10,386 nucleotides of DNA. Source: an uncultured Clostridia bacterium. GTDB taxonomy: Bacteria > Bacillota > Clostridia > Christensenellales > Borkfalkiaceae. The notes under the pieces are model-generated. The model saw only the letters and a list, made by a program, of their open reading frames with translations. It was not told the origin of the DNA and searched no databases. Where the stretch lies: contig CAMWQS010000051.1 in the NCBI GenBank assembly GCA_947176485.1, positions 1-10,386 of the forward strand, written 5' to 3'. Of this stretch, positions 1 to 7,938 are shown piece after piece; the first letter of the stretch is position 1, and each line of letters starts with the position of its first letter. The position numbers were made by a program, and so were the translations under genes.

Positions 1-2675
1 CTTATTACACCTACAACGCCGACGACAGCAACCCCACGTCAAGAACGGTTAAGCTTTCAGATTTCTTCGCTGAGGGTAAAAAAGCCGTGCTTATAAACTT
101 CTTCTATATCGGCTGCTCGAATTGTAATGACGAATATCCTTCTTTACGCGATGCATACAAGAAGTATTCCAACGATTTGCAAGTAATCGGCATTAACGAT
201 ATAGACCCCGTTGAATCGGGTATGCCCGGAGAAACCGAGGACGGCGTAAAAAATCTTGTACAAAGAGATAAGGTGCCTTATCTTATGTGCAAGGACGACG
301 GGTCGTTAATCGGCAGATATTTTTCAAATTTCGTATCGGGCTACCCCACTTCGATTATGATTGACAGATACGGAATCTTGTGCGAAGTGTTGCTAGGAAA
401 AATGGAGTCGCAAACGTTCTGGGAAACGTGGTTTGAAAAATACACGAGACCCGACTATTCACAAAACGTAAAACCCGGCGACGACCCCAGTGCAATTTTC
501 ACACCCGAATTGCCCGGCGACCACGTAAGCATACCTGATTCAACAGAGCTTACCGCAAAGGTTAGCCCCAAGATAAACAATACCGGCAAGAACGTCCTTT
601 TCAGTGTAGATACGTCTAACAACAGCTTCGGCTGGCCTTGGGACTTGACTGCCGACCAAACGGCAATTTACCCCACCAACAGCGGATATCAGGGCACGAT
701 GGCAACCATCTACGCACAGGTAGACCTTGATAAAGACGAGGTTTTGGCGTTTGACTATAAGCTTTCGACCATGCAAGGAAGCGACTACTTCTACGTTTCG
801 GTAGACTCACGCGAGGGCACCGGAAGACAGCTTTCAATGACTTCGGGTGTCAGTGACTGGCAGACGGGATATTCCTACGCCGCACTTGAAGCAGGCAGAC
901 ACGAAATAGAGTTTACCTATTACCGCTCCACTGCTAACGGCTTAGATACCGTTGACGATAAGGTTTATATAAAGAACTTGAGAATAGTTACCGTTGACGA
1001 AATGAACGAAGCCCTTGTTGCGAATGGGGAAACGTATGAAATTCCTTACCTTGCAACGAGAAACTACAACAATAAGACTAAGCAGTTTGAAAACATTGAA
1101 AAGGTTTACCTTGCGGAAGACGGTTACTATCATATCGGAACAGAAGATAAAGCAAACAAAAACGACCCTTATCTTTTGTTGGATATAACCCACTCTACAC
1201 CTTACTTCAGCAAAAACGCAGAAAGTTTGCTCACGTTAATGAATTCGGAGATTACTTTGAACGGCGGTATGTATATCGACGACGAAGATTTCACGGAAAC
1301 GTTTAGGTCGTACCTTTCTTACTCAAACAACTCAACTTACGATGGACTTATACCCGTAAACGCTGACATACAGGAAACTATTTCCGCACTTTACAAAGAT
1401 AATATACCTAAGGGTGCTCCCTATTACAGCAAAGACGGTTGGTTGCAATTCTGCGTATATTACAAGCAGTACGGTGTTCAGAAAGATATTTCCGACCCCA
1501 TTAAGGGCTTGACTTACTTCTCCGCTTTCAAGGCAAACGTAACTACGGGTCAAGAAAACTTTATTGAAGTTGAAAAAGGAACGGGTCAATTTATGCTTGA
1601 TACTCAAACGGGACGCTTCGTTGACGTTGAGGGAACGAGCAAGGCAAGCGAAGGCAATTACGATTTGAACCCCAGCATTAACAAGGTCAGCTTCGACAGA
1701 GTAATAATGCCGCGTGGATATTTATACGAATTCACTCCCGACGTTTCCGGCGTATACAGCTTTAACGGAATTGACTGCTATTATTACAACGACGAAGAAA
1801 AAATAATAGACGACGAGACAACCGACGCGTACCTTTTCGAAGGCGACATGAAGGTTTCACACACATTCGTTAATCCTATTTCTTCAAGCGATGCCGATAG
1901 ATATGAAAGAAACGAAATTCCTAAAAGCTTCAAAATCGTTCATTATCTTGAAGCAGGTAAGACTTATTACCTTGACGTTATGTTCCACGTAGTTGAAACG
2001 ACGGGCGACTTTGCGTTCAGAATTGATTATTTGGGTACAGAATACAGCTATATTTATCAAGCTGCTGTAGATTCTTATTATTTGGACGCAAACAGCGCTA
2101 TGGCAGTCCCCCTCTACTGTGAGCCTACTTTAGACGATACTCATACCTACGACTTCGGCGGAGATATCGGCGTACAGCAAGTTTGGTACGACAAAAACGG
2201 CGGCGGATTGATATACGTTGACTTCACGCAGTTATCGCTGCTGTTTAGTTACTACACTATAGAACAAGTTCTTAACGATAACTTTAGCTCTGCGCAATAT
2301 ACTCTCGACATTTCCAAGGAGACGTTTACCGACGAATTCGGCAACACTTACGATATTTCGTTAGACCTTGCAAAAAGGTACGGCGGAGAGAACAATATCC
2401 CCGACACGTTGAAAGAAGTATTGAAAGATTACCCCGTTGCAGACTATACCGCTACTATGAGGTATTACCTTGAAAAGTCGAAAGAAGGCAAGGAAGTTAC
2501 CGACGAAGAATACGGACTTATACCCGTTAACCACGAGCTGTATTGCATACTTCAACTTTACAACGCTAAATTCTTCGGCTTCGATACCCCCGACGAATGG
2601 CTTAAAGCATGCTGCTTCCGTTTGAATATAAACGAAAACAACCATAGCTATAAACAGCCTTATAGCAATAATTAA
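1..2675 (+). CDS. Large exported protein with TlpA/redoxin-like domain and beta-rich tail, 5' end outside window
   Basis: The frame is open from base 3 to the TAA at 2673-2675, giving at least 890 codons. The GTG at 87 is not the start, because the 28 codons before it continue the thioredoxin fold (VKLSDFFAEGKKAVLINFF). The redoxin domain covers about bases 48-470, with active site CSNC at 114-125 and a cis-proline loop GYPTS (Pro at 345-347). The family (TlpA/ResA) performs thiol-disulfide exchange outside the membrane. After a Pro/Asp-rich linker, about 590-1000 reads like a MAM or jelly-roll sandwich with strand patterns such as HEIEFTYY. Module A (1101-1463), a PPC-like sandwich (about 1690-2040, motif FTPDVSGVYSF) and module B (2175-2624) follow. 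No C-terminal anchor or sortase motif is seen. An N-terminal lipoprotein signal is expected upstream by analogy with the next two genes, but it is not visible. The substrate is unknown. Confidence 0.85.
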   Translation, partial: YYTYNADDSNPTSRTVKLSDFFAEGKKAVLINFFYIGCSNCNDEYPSLRDAYKKYSNDLQVIGINDIDPVESGMPGETEDGVKNLVQRDKVPYLMCKDDGSLIGRYFSNFVSGYPTSIMIDRYGILCEVLLGKMESQTFWETWFEKYTRPDYSQNVKPGDDPSAIFTPELPGDHVSIPDSTELTAKVSPKINNTGKNVLFSVDTSNNSFGWPWDLTADQTAIYPTNSGYQGTMATIYAQVDLDKDEVLAFDYKLSTMQGSDYFYVSVDSREGTGRQLSMTSGVSDWQTGYSYAALEAGRHEIEFTYYRSTANGLDTVDDKVYIKNLRIVTVDEMNEALVANGETYEIPYLATRNYNNKTKQFENIEKVYLAEDGYYHIGTEDKANKNDPYLLLDITHSTPYFSKNAESLLTLMNSEITLNGGMYIDDEDFTETFRSYLSYSNNSTYDGLIPVNADIQETISALYKDNIPKGAPYYSKDGWLQFCVYYKQYGVQKDISDPIKGLTYFSAFKANVTTGQENFIEVEKGTGQFMLDTQTGRFVDVEGTSKASEGNYDLNPSINKVSFDRVIMPRGYLYEFTPDVSGVYSFNGIDCYYYNDEEKIIDDETTDAYLFEGDMKVSHTFVNPISSSDADRYERNEIPKSFKIVHYLEAGKTYYLDVMFHVVETTGDFAFRIDYLGTEYSYIYQAAVDSYYLDANSAMAVPLYCEPTLDDTHTYDFGGDIGVQQVWYDKNGGGLIYVDFTQLSLLFSYYTIEQVLNDNFSSAQYTLDISKETFTDEFGNTYDISLDLAKRYGGENNIPDTLKEVLKDYPVADYTATMRYYLEKSKEGKEVTDEEYGLIPVNHELYCILQLYNAKFFGFDTPDEWLKACCFRLNINENNHSYKQPYSNN
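1101..1463 (+). repeat. WLxxC module, copy A (protein-level repeat in the first gene)
   Basis: This is the first of three related modules. It opens with DGYYHIG and a hydrophobic strand ending LLLDIT. A helical part follows with DFTETFRSYL (from 1287), DGLIPVN and finally WLQFCVYY (1440-1463). The alignable core, 1287-1463, is 59 codons. I made the alignment by eye. Copies B and C share [DN][YF]T, a Tyr five residues after the Thr, VN plus a helix, and WLxxC. Confidence 0.6.
2175..2624 (+). repeat. WLxxC module, copy B (C terminus of the first gene)
   Basis: This is the second module copy. The core 2442-2624 (61 codons) reads DYTATMRYYL, then YGLIPVN, and ends WLKACCFR (from 2598). LIPVN is identical to copy A, and the Cys again follows WL by three residues. 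The front part (WYDKNGGGLIYVDFT) resembles the strand region of copy A only loosely, so the left boundary is approximate. Confidence 0.55.
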
Positions 2676-2688
2676 CTGTAACTGAAGT

Positions 2689-2712
2689 CCCCCGTACTTC
2701 ACCGTACGGGGG
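2689..2712 (+). other. GC-rich intercistronic hairpin without a T tract
   Basis: CCCCCGTAC (2689-2697) pairs perfectly with GTACGGGGG (2704-2712) around a six-base loop, 13 bases after the first gene's stop. On either strand the stem is not followed by a T run, so it is not a canonical intrinsic terminator. It may protect the 3' end or set relative expression of the first and second genes. The second gene's ribosome site AGAGG (2730-2734) lies just beyond it. Confidence 0.6.
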
Positions 2713-2740
2713 AAAACTTTAAAAATATCAGAGGTAAAAA

Positions 2741-4756
2741 ATGAAAACGAAATTTAAATTACTTATCGTCTTGCTTGCGACGTTTTGCTTAGCTTTGGCT
2801 TGCGGCTTGGTTGCAGCGTGTGAGAAAATCGACGAGCCGGGTAACGGCCCCGAAGACTTAGGCAACCCCGCAACGGACGGATACGCTATAACGATACTTT
2901 ATCCCGACGGGTCGAAGGTTAAAGGCAGCGAAAGCTCTGACCCCTACGGTTCGATATACGTCGAATTGGTTGACGCCGAATACAATTTGGTTGACGAAAG
3001 TGCAACAGCTAAACTTAACGAAGACGGTGTTGCGCAGATAAATTACTTCGTCCCCGGCGAATACTTTATTAGGATAAACGACTACCCAGAGGGTTACGTT
3101 TACGATACTTCGGTTAAAACCTCCGCCGACAAAGCACGTTATACCGTAAAATTGGAGCTTGACGCCCCCACCCCCTACACGATAAACTTAGAGTATTTCA
3201 ACGAAGACCCTATTCCGGGCGTTACAGTTAAGCTTATGGACGGAACTAACGTTGTTGCAACAGCAACGACAGACGCCGATGGCAAAGCAGTTACCCCCAC
3301 GATTGTTCGCGGAAAATACAATATCGTGCTTGAAAATATGCCCGAGGGCTACGGATATAAAAAGGCGAGCACAGCCGTCAGCGCGTGGCCCGTTACCGTA
3401 ACTGCCGTAGTGTTAAAAGACATTAATTTCGAAAGCGCAAACAAGCTTGACGAAGACGGCGTTGCAGTTTGGGACGCGGCACTTAACGACGAATATTTGA
3501 GCATTAAGAGGTTTGACAAAACCGGCGACTGCTACGTTTATACCGCTGAATTTGCAGCCAAGGAAGAAGTTTTCTATAAAATACACGCACCTAAGACGGG
3601 CTCCTACACGATAGGCTCGAAAAATGGCAATAATTACTCAATTCAGTTCTGCTATGACGATTTGACGTACGGTGACAGCTCTTTGACGATTACGAGCGAT
3701 ATGAACAACGGCAATAACGTTCAGAAAATGCAAATCAAAAAGGGTGAAACACTTACCTTCTCGGTTAAGTCGCTTGACCGCAAAGCAGGCGCGGTTGACG
3801 TTTTGGTATGCTTGCCCGTGCCCGAACCTATAGTTACCACTGCAACCGCAGAAGGCACGTACACGTTAAACTTTGAAGAATATCACATTGCATATCTTAA
3901 CTTTATTACCAGTCAAGGCATCAGAGCGGGTAAATACGAAATCACCTCCCTTTCCGATAATTACGACGTTATGGTAGTTGAATACGCCAACGGTTACCCT
4001 GTGTATGACGAAGACAGTAATTTGCCCGCACCTTACGAGGGCTACGCCGGCAACGACGACGGCGCGAAGGACGGAAAGAACTTCGTTTATACCAACAACT
4101 TAACCGTAAGTTACGTCGGCAACACATTCCAATACCGTGTTATTATAAAGGACGAAATTATTAACTATCCCGTTACGATAGACGTTAAAATCGAAAGAAC
4201 GGGCGACGCCGACCAAGAAATCGAGGTTACACAGAAAACCGCAGTGGCACACGTTGATACGAGATACTTTGACCAAGAAGGCACCTTTACTTGGATGCCC
4301 ACGGACGGTTCGTTAGAGCCTTACAGAAAGGACGACGGAAATTGGTACGTTCAAGTAAACGGCGTAGAAAAGGCGTTGGTTGTGGCTATAACCAAGACTA
4401 TTCGCAACCAAGTATATTCATTTGCAACCGTTGAGTATTTTGGTGGTGGCAAAGGTCAAGGCAATGAAAACAACGAACCCGCAAAGGAACGTCAGAACAA
4501 CAACCTTACGGTTTACGAAGATTTAACTACTTTGGACACCACTTGGAACTACACGGGCTTTATTGAAACCTATGCGGGACGTCTTGAAAACGGCAAATAC
4601 GTGGGCGGATACACCAACAGCGACGGCGTTTATCAAGTTAACGACGAGTTGAAGCTGTTCCTTGAAAGGTACATGAACCAGCATTGCGCTGACATTACGG
4701 GTAGTACGACCGTGCCCGCACAGCCTTGGCTTTTAGGTTGCGGATACTACGCATAA
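2741..4756 (+). CDS. Surface lipoprotein with two Cna_B/SpaA-like domains and a C-terminal WLxxC module
   Basis: The product is 671 residues. The ATG is preceded by AGAGG at six-base spacing. A Lys-rich start and hydrophobic stretch end in lipobox LVAAC, predicting lipidation at Cys27 and display on the outer face of the membrane. Cys21 (LALAC) is a less likely alternative. Two prealbumin-like sandwiches follow, roughly residues 48-142 and 145-225. They carry the usual turns: DGVAQINYFVPGEY and PEGYVYD in the first, TDADGKAVTPTIVRGKY and PEGYGYK in the second. Residues about 230-360 are PPC-like (APKTGSYTI). Two further beta-rich parts lead to WLxxC module C at the extreme C terminus. It lies 65 bases after the first gene with no promoter seen between, so cotranscription is likely. 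No catalytic motif is recognised; a structural, adhesive or ligand-binding role is inferred. Confidence 0.85.
   Translation: MKTKFKLLIVLLATFCLALACGLVAACEKIDEPGNGPEDLGNPATDGYAITILYPDGSKVKGSESSDPYGSIYVELVDAEYNLVDESATAKLNEDGVAQINYFVPGEYFIRINDYPEGYVYDTSVKTSADKARYTVKLELDAPTPYTINLEYFNEDPIPGVTVKLMDGTNVVATATTDADGKAVTPTIVRGKYNIVLENMPEGYGYKKASTAVSAWPVTVTAVVLKDINFESANKLDEDGVAVWDAALNDEYLSIKRFDKTGDCYVYTAEFAAKEEVFYKIHAPKTGSYTIGSKNGNNYSIQFCYDDLTYGDSSLTITSDMNNGNNVQKMQIKKGETLTFSVKSLDRKAGAVDVLVCLPVPEPIVTTATAEGTYTLNFEEYHIAYLNFITSQGIRAGKYEITSLSDNYDVMVVEYANGYPVYDEDSNLPAPYEGYAGNDDGAKDGKNFVYTNNLTVSYVGNTFQYRVIIKDEIINYPVTIDVKIERTGDADQEIEVTQKTAVAHVDTRYFDQEGTFTWMPTDGSLEPYRKDDGNWYVQVNGVEKALVVAITKTIRNQVYSFATVEYFGGGKGQGNENNEPAKERQNNNLTVYEDLTTLDTTWNYTGFIETYAGRLENGKYVGGYTNSDGVYQVNDELKLFLERYMNQHCADITGSTTVPAQPWLLGCGYYA
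4328..4753 (+). repeat. WLxxC module, copy C (C terminus of the second gene)
   Basis: This is the third module copy. DGNWYVQVNG and LVVAIT correspond to the strand region of copy A. The core from 4547 reads NYTGFIETY, then SDGVYQVNDEL, and ends WLLGCGYYA directly before the stop. Its longer loop (69 core codons) carries an extra Cys. The protein ends on the module, which supports a real C-terminal domain boundary. Confidence 0.55.
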
Positions 4757-4763
4757 AAAATGT

Positions 4764-4792
4764 TTGCAAATTGCGTAAACTAATGCTAAAAT
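4764..4792 (+). promoter_or_regulatory. Candidate sigma-A promoter for the third lipoprotein gene
   Basis: TTGCAA (4764-4769) and TAAAAT (4787-4792) are separated by exactly 17 bases and match the consensus at 4/6 and 5/6. The region is AT-rich and lies in the 73-base gap before the ATG at 4830, giving a leader of about 30 bases. A ribosome site GGAGA (4818-4822) follows. In AT-rich DNA such matches can occur by chance. Confidence 0.45.
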
Positions 4793-4829
4793 AAACTTAT
4801 TAATTTAAAAATTATTTGGAGATATTACT

Positions 4830-6137
4830 ATGAGTAAATACTTGAAAAGTCTTATAACTGCTTGCTTAGTCGTTTGTATGACTGTTTGCCTCGGAATTTT
4901 CGCGGCAGCTTGCACCAAAAATCCCGATAGCGGCAACGGCGGTGACGACAACGACTTCACTTACCCCTCTTCCATCAACGTAACCGTACTGCTTGACGAC
5001 GGCACCCCTGCTTCGGGCGTATCCGTACAGCTTTGCACCGTTAGCGACGACGGAACCGCTGACAGCGCGAACTGCAAATTGCCCAGGGCAACGAACGACC
5101 AAGGCGTTGCATCTACTAACGTTAAAGAAAGCGACGGCTTTAAATTCGAAGTTCACATTTTGAACATTCCCGAAACTTACTATTATTATTCTTACGTTGA
5201 CGCTAACGGAAACCCCTATGCAGCTGGCACGGGTGCACGCATTGACGTTAGAGAATCTGCAAACGTGACCGTTAAGCTTGCTATCGTTTCCGTTACGGAT
5301 AAGATTTCGGAAGGGAGCAACACCGTTAAGCTTGCTGCTATTACCGATACGCTTAAAGTAAAGGCAGATATCGAAAGCGCAGGTTGGTACAAATTAGCTG
5401 CTACCAACGCATTCTTACTTTCGGGTACGGGCTTTGCACTCACTAACGATAATAACGAAGTTAACATTTATCTTAAACCCAACGACGAGCTGACTTTCAG
5501 CTTTACCGATGAAAACGAACTCGTATTCACCTTGGGTTTGACGGCGCATGAAGCTGACGGTACCGCAGCTAAACCCTTACCTGCACTTCTCGGTTCGCAG
5601 TACGTTATTCCTCTTGAAGCAAACAAAACCGTTTATATAACCAACAATACCATTAATGGCAAAGTCGTGTCGGCGTTAGACGTTAGCGGCACTAACTTCA
5701 AGGCAAATTACGAAAGCACCGATTACACCGAAGCTTTCACGCTTAAAGCGCCTACCAGCACCGTTCCCCAAACTTTTTCCGTTGGCACTGCTGACGGAGC
5801 TGCGGGCGTTGTAACTTTATATTTTGGCGAACACGTCGATAAGACACTCGGTTCAGAGAATAACCCCTATATAGCAGAATTAGGCGTAGCTGTAACTGTA
5901 GAATATGACGGCGGCGAGCCCGTTTGGGTTAGTTTCACTGCATCCGAGGAAGGCAATTACACTTTCTCCTATTCCGCTGATTCTTGTATTATGGCAGGAA
6001 ACGGTGAGTTTGACTTGGTTGAAAGCGACAACGCAGGCTCTTTCAGCGTAACTCTTACTGCTAACCAAGTAGTTAAATTCAACGTTTCTTCAAAGTCATG
6101 GGACCCCGCATCATTATCTATCACGATAACGAAATAA
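4830..6137 (+). CDS. Surface lipoprotein with Cna_B-like domain and tandem PPC-like beta sandwiches
   Basis: The product is 435 residues. The ATG has GGAGA seven bases upstream. The signal peptide ends in FAAAC, predicting lipidation at Cys28, followed by a Gly/Asp-rich tether (SGNGGDDND). Residues about 48-155 form a Cna_B/SpaA-like sandwich with DDGTPASGVSVQL and the turn NDQGVAST. The rest, about 160-435, is beta-rich. It has at least two PPC-like units, the last with FTASEEGNYTF near residue 369, equivalent to FTPDVSGVYSF and APKTGSYTI in the two preceding genes. No enzyme motif, sortase signal or WLxxC module is present. It is the last gene of the + strand group and is followed by a strong terminator. 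It may belong to the same cell-surface assembly as its neighbours, but its specific ligand is unknown. Confidence 0.82.
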   Translation: MSKYLKSLITACLVVCMTVCLGIFAAACTKNPDSGNGGDDNDFTYPSSINVTVLLDDGTPASGVSVQLCTVSDDGTADSANCKLPRATNDQGVASTNVKESDGFKFEVHILNIPETYYYYSYVDANGNPYAAGTGARIDVRESANVTVKLAIVSVTDKISEGSNTVKLAAITDTLKVKADIESAGWYKLAATNAFLLSGTGFALTNDNNEVNIYLKPNDELTFSFTDENELVFTLGLTAHEADGTAAKPLPALLGSQYVIPLEANKTVYITNNTINGKVVSALDVSGTNFKANYESTDYTEAFTLKAPTSTVPQTFSVGTADGAAGVVTLYFGEHVDKTLGSENNPYIAELGVAVTVEYDGGEPVWVSFTASEEGNYTFSYSADSCIMAGNGEFDLVESDNAGSFSVTLTANQVVKFNVSSKSWDPASLSITITK

Positions 6138-6152
6138 TTGAACTAAAACATA

Positions 6153-6177
6153 CCCCGACCGTTTGGTCGGGGTTTTT
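6153..6177 (+). terminator. Rho-independent terminator of the lipoprotein gene group
   Basis: CCCCGACC (6153-6160), loop GTTT and GGTCGGGG (6165-6172) form a perfect 8-bp GC-rich stem followed by TTTTTATT. It starts 15 bases after the third lipoprotein's stop and is a textbook intrinsic terminator on the + strand. Confidence 0.92.
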
Positions 6178-6187
6178 ATTGTTAAAG

Positions 6188-6222
6188 AAAGCCGCGGTTG
6201 CAGATTTGCAACCGCGGCTTTT
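6188..6222. terminator. Bidirectional terminator between the convergent gene groups
   Basis: GCCGCGGTTGCA (6191-6202) pairs with TGCAACCGCGGC (6207-6218) around loop GATT. Flanking AAA/TTT extends the stem to about 15 bp and gives TTTT after it on the + strand and TTTCTTT on the - strand. It sits immediately past the stop of the - strand NapH-TlpA gene and is probably that gene's terminator, while backing up the + strand one. Confidence 0.9.
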
Positions 6223-6224
6223 AT

Positions 6225-7937
6225 TTAACTATTCAAAACTTTAAGCATTTCTTCTTCAAGCTCACCGTATTTTATAGAACCGGTGCGGATAAAAGCTATT
6301 TTGCCTTCCTTATCAATGATAGCCGTATGAGGCAAAGTGTCAGAGCCGCCCAATGCCAAATAAAGTTCGGTTTGGCTTGGAATTTCAACGACCTCGCCGT
6401 CAACTTCCTCTTTACTAATTATAGTTGCTGAGGTCGTAGTATCCTGTGCGAAGAGCATTTTGTAATCGCCCCAACCCAGCTCGTAAATAGCACTTTGCAC
6501 ATCCTTTTCGACAAGTTCGTGGTGTAAGGAAATAACGACTACGTCTCTGTAATTTTGTTGCAGCTGTTCAAAGTAAGGCATTTCAGTTTTGCAAGGTGCG
6601 CAATACGTTGCCCAGAAGTTTATAACGATTACCTTGCCCTCGTAATCGGTAAAGTTAAAGGTCTTTTCTTCTTCAGTGTTGTAAAGCTGAACCGAGAACT
6701 GCGGGCAGTCTTCTAACGAAATACGCTCCTCGTAAGGCGCAAAGAAGTTGTAGTAAACTAACGCTGATATTAAAAGTAACGTTGCAAGCGCCCAAGCCGC
6801 TATTTCAAGGCATTTGTTGCGCCGCTTGAGCTTCGCGACGGAAGGGCTTTCAATGGGCTGAGAAGCTGTAATTAAATCGTTTTCCGCAGCGGGTACTTCA
6901 ACTGCTTGCGGTTCTTCAACCGTTATTGCCATTGCAGCTATTGAGTTTACGGAAGTAACTTCCGCTTCCTCCGAAAGCTGAACCGTAGTGCCCTTCTCTA
7001 AAATAGAGTTTAAAGTGGGTTGCGTTTCCTCCATTTCTACTGCGTTGGAGTGAAGGAATATTTTAGAACCTTTCCAGCTAATCGCTTGCGTGGGACATAC
7101 CGAAATACATTCGCCGCAGTTGATACATTCGTGGTCGCCGACGTGCTTGATATCCATTTTACAGTGGCTTACGCACAGCCCGCAGTCGGTACATTTAGAT
7201 TTATCGAGCTTTACGCCAAGTAGCGCAAATTTATTGAAGAAGCCGTATATTGCGCCGAGCGGGCACAAGAACCTACAGAAGAAACGGAAGCAGAACACCG
7301 ACATAACGATTATTGCAACCATTAAGCAGAACTTCCAAGTGAAAAGCGTGCCGAGCTGTGCAAAATAGTTATTGCCCGCCGTGGCGTTGTTGGGATTGAT
7401 TAAAAGCCCTATCGCGCCGCCGAAGGTTCCCGCGGGGCATATGTATTTACAGAACGTGGGCGACTGTAACATTATCGGGATAATGATAACCAGTGCAGCC
7501 AGCAAAACGTATTTTAAATACGAGAATGCCCTTGAAACCCTATTCTTCTTTATCTTCGGGGTTTTGATTTTATACAGAAGCTCTTGCCCTAAACCTACGG
7601 GGCACAAGAAGCCGCAAATGGTTCTTGCAAAGATTATTGCAAACAGTGCAAGAATACCCAAAACGTAGTACGGAGCTTTGGTATCCGACGACATCAGCGC
7701 GTTTTGTAGCGCACCCAACGGGCACGCGCCCGTAGCTCCGGGACAGGAATAACAGTTCAACCCCGGTACGCATGCGTACTTGGTGTTGCCCTTGTAAATG
7801 CTACCCGTTACAAAGCCCTTTATATTGGCGTTATACAGTAGCGCGGCGTAAACTTGGATAAGCCGCCTTTTACTTGGCTTGTGTCGCACGAACCAATCTT
7901 TAATTTTTATGAAAAAATTCTTAAATTTCGTCTTCAT
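6225..7937 (-). CDS. NapH-like membrane polyferredoxin fused to an extracytoplasmic TlpA thioredoxin domain
   Basis: The product is 570 residues from the ATG at 7937, which lies one base after the preceding stop (TAAAATG). A TTG three codons earlier is possible but less likely. The first 240 residues are membrane-embedded and carry Cys-Pro motifs of the NapH/YccM type: NCYSCPG and ACPLGALQ, then CGFLCPVG, CKYICPAG and CRFLCPLG. Two [4Fe-4S] ferredoxin motifs follow, with Cys249/252/255/259 and Cys271/274/277/281. An acidic linker of about 85 residues leads to a transmembrane helix near 380-400. The TlpA/ResA domain follows, with FWATYCAPC (Cys446, Cys449) and a cis-Pro near 536 in TLPHTAII. 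The layout predicts electrons from cytosolic clusters crossing the membrane to reduce the outer CAPC pair. The physiological substrate is not shown by the sequence. It is the second gene of a tight operon. Confidence 0.9.
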   Translation of the reverse strand: MKTKFKNFFIKIKDWFVRHKPSKRRLIQVYAALLYNANIKGFVTGSIYKGNTKYACVPGLNCYSCPGATGACPLGALQNALMSSDTKAPYYVLGILALFAIIFARTICGFLCPVGLGQELLYKIKTPKIKKNRVSRAFSYLKYVLLAALVIIIPIMLQSPTFCKYICPAGTFGGAIGLLINPNNATAGNNYFAQLGTLFTWKFCLMVAIIVMSVFCFRFFCRFLCPLGAIYGFFNKFALLGVKLDKSKCTDCGLCVSHCKMDIKHVGDHECINCGECISVCPTQAISWKGSKIFLHSNAVEMEETQPTLNSILEKGTTVQLSEEAEVTSVNSIAAMAITVEEPQAVEVPAAENDLITASQPIESPSVAKLKRRNKCLEIAAWALATLLLISALVYYNFFAPYEERISLEDCPQFSVQLYNTEEEKTFNFTDYEGKVIVINFWATYCAPCKTEMPYFEQLQQNYRDVVVISLHHELVEKDVQSAIYELGWGDYKMLFAQDTTTSATIISKEEVDGEVVEIPSQTELYLALGGSDTLPHTAIIDKEGKIAFIRTGSIKYGELEEEMLKVLNS

Positions 7938-7938
7938 T

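Noticed and set aside
2361..2702. 113-codon open frame on the - strand
   Set aside because: It lies wholly opposite the C-terminal module of the first surface protein, has no ribosome site or promoter, and overlaps a frame with clear domain content.
2741..6137. Sortase-anchored pilin interpretation of the SpaA-like proteins
   Set aside because: No LPXTG-like motif, C-terminal hydrophobic helix or sortase gene is present; both proteins carry lipoboxes instead.
6198..6431. 77-codon open frame on the + strand starting inside the bidirectional terminator
   Set aside because: It is antisense to the TlpA domain, and its start lies within a terminator stem, so it is not plausible as a gene.
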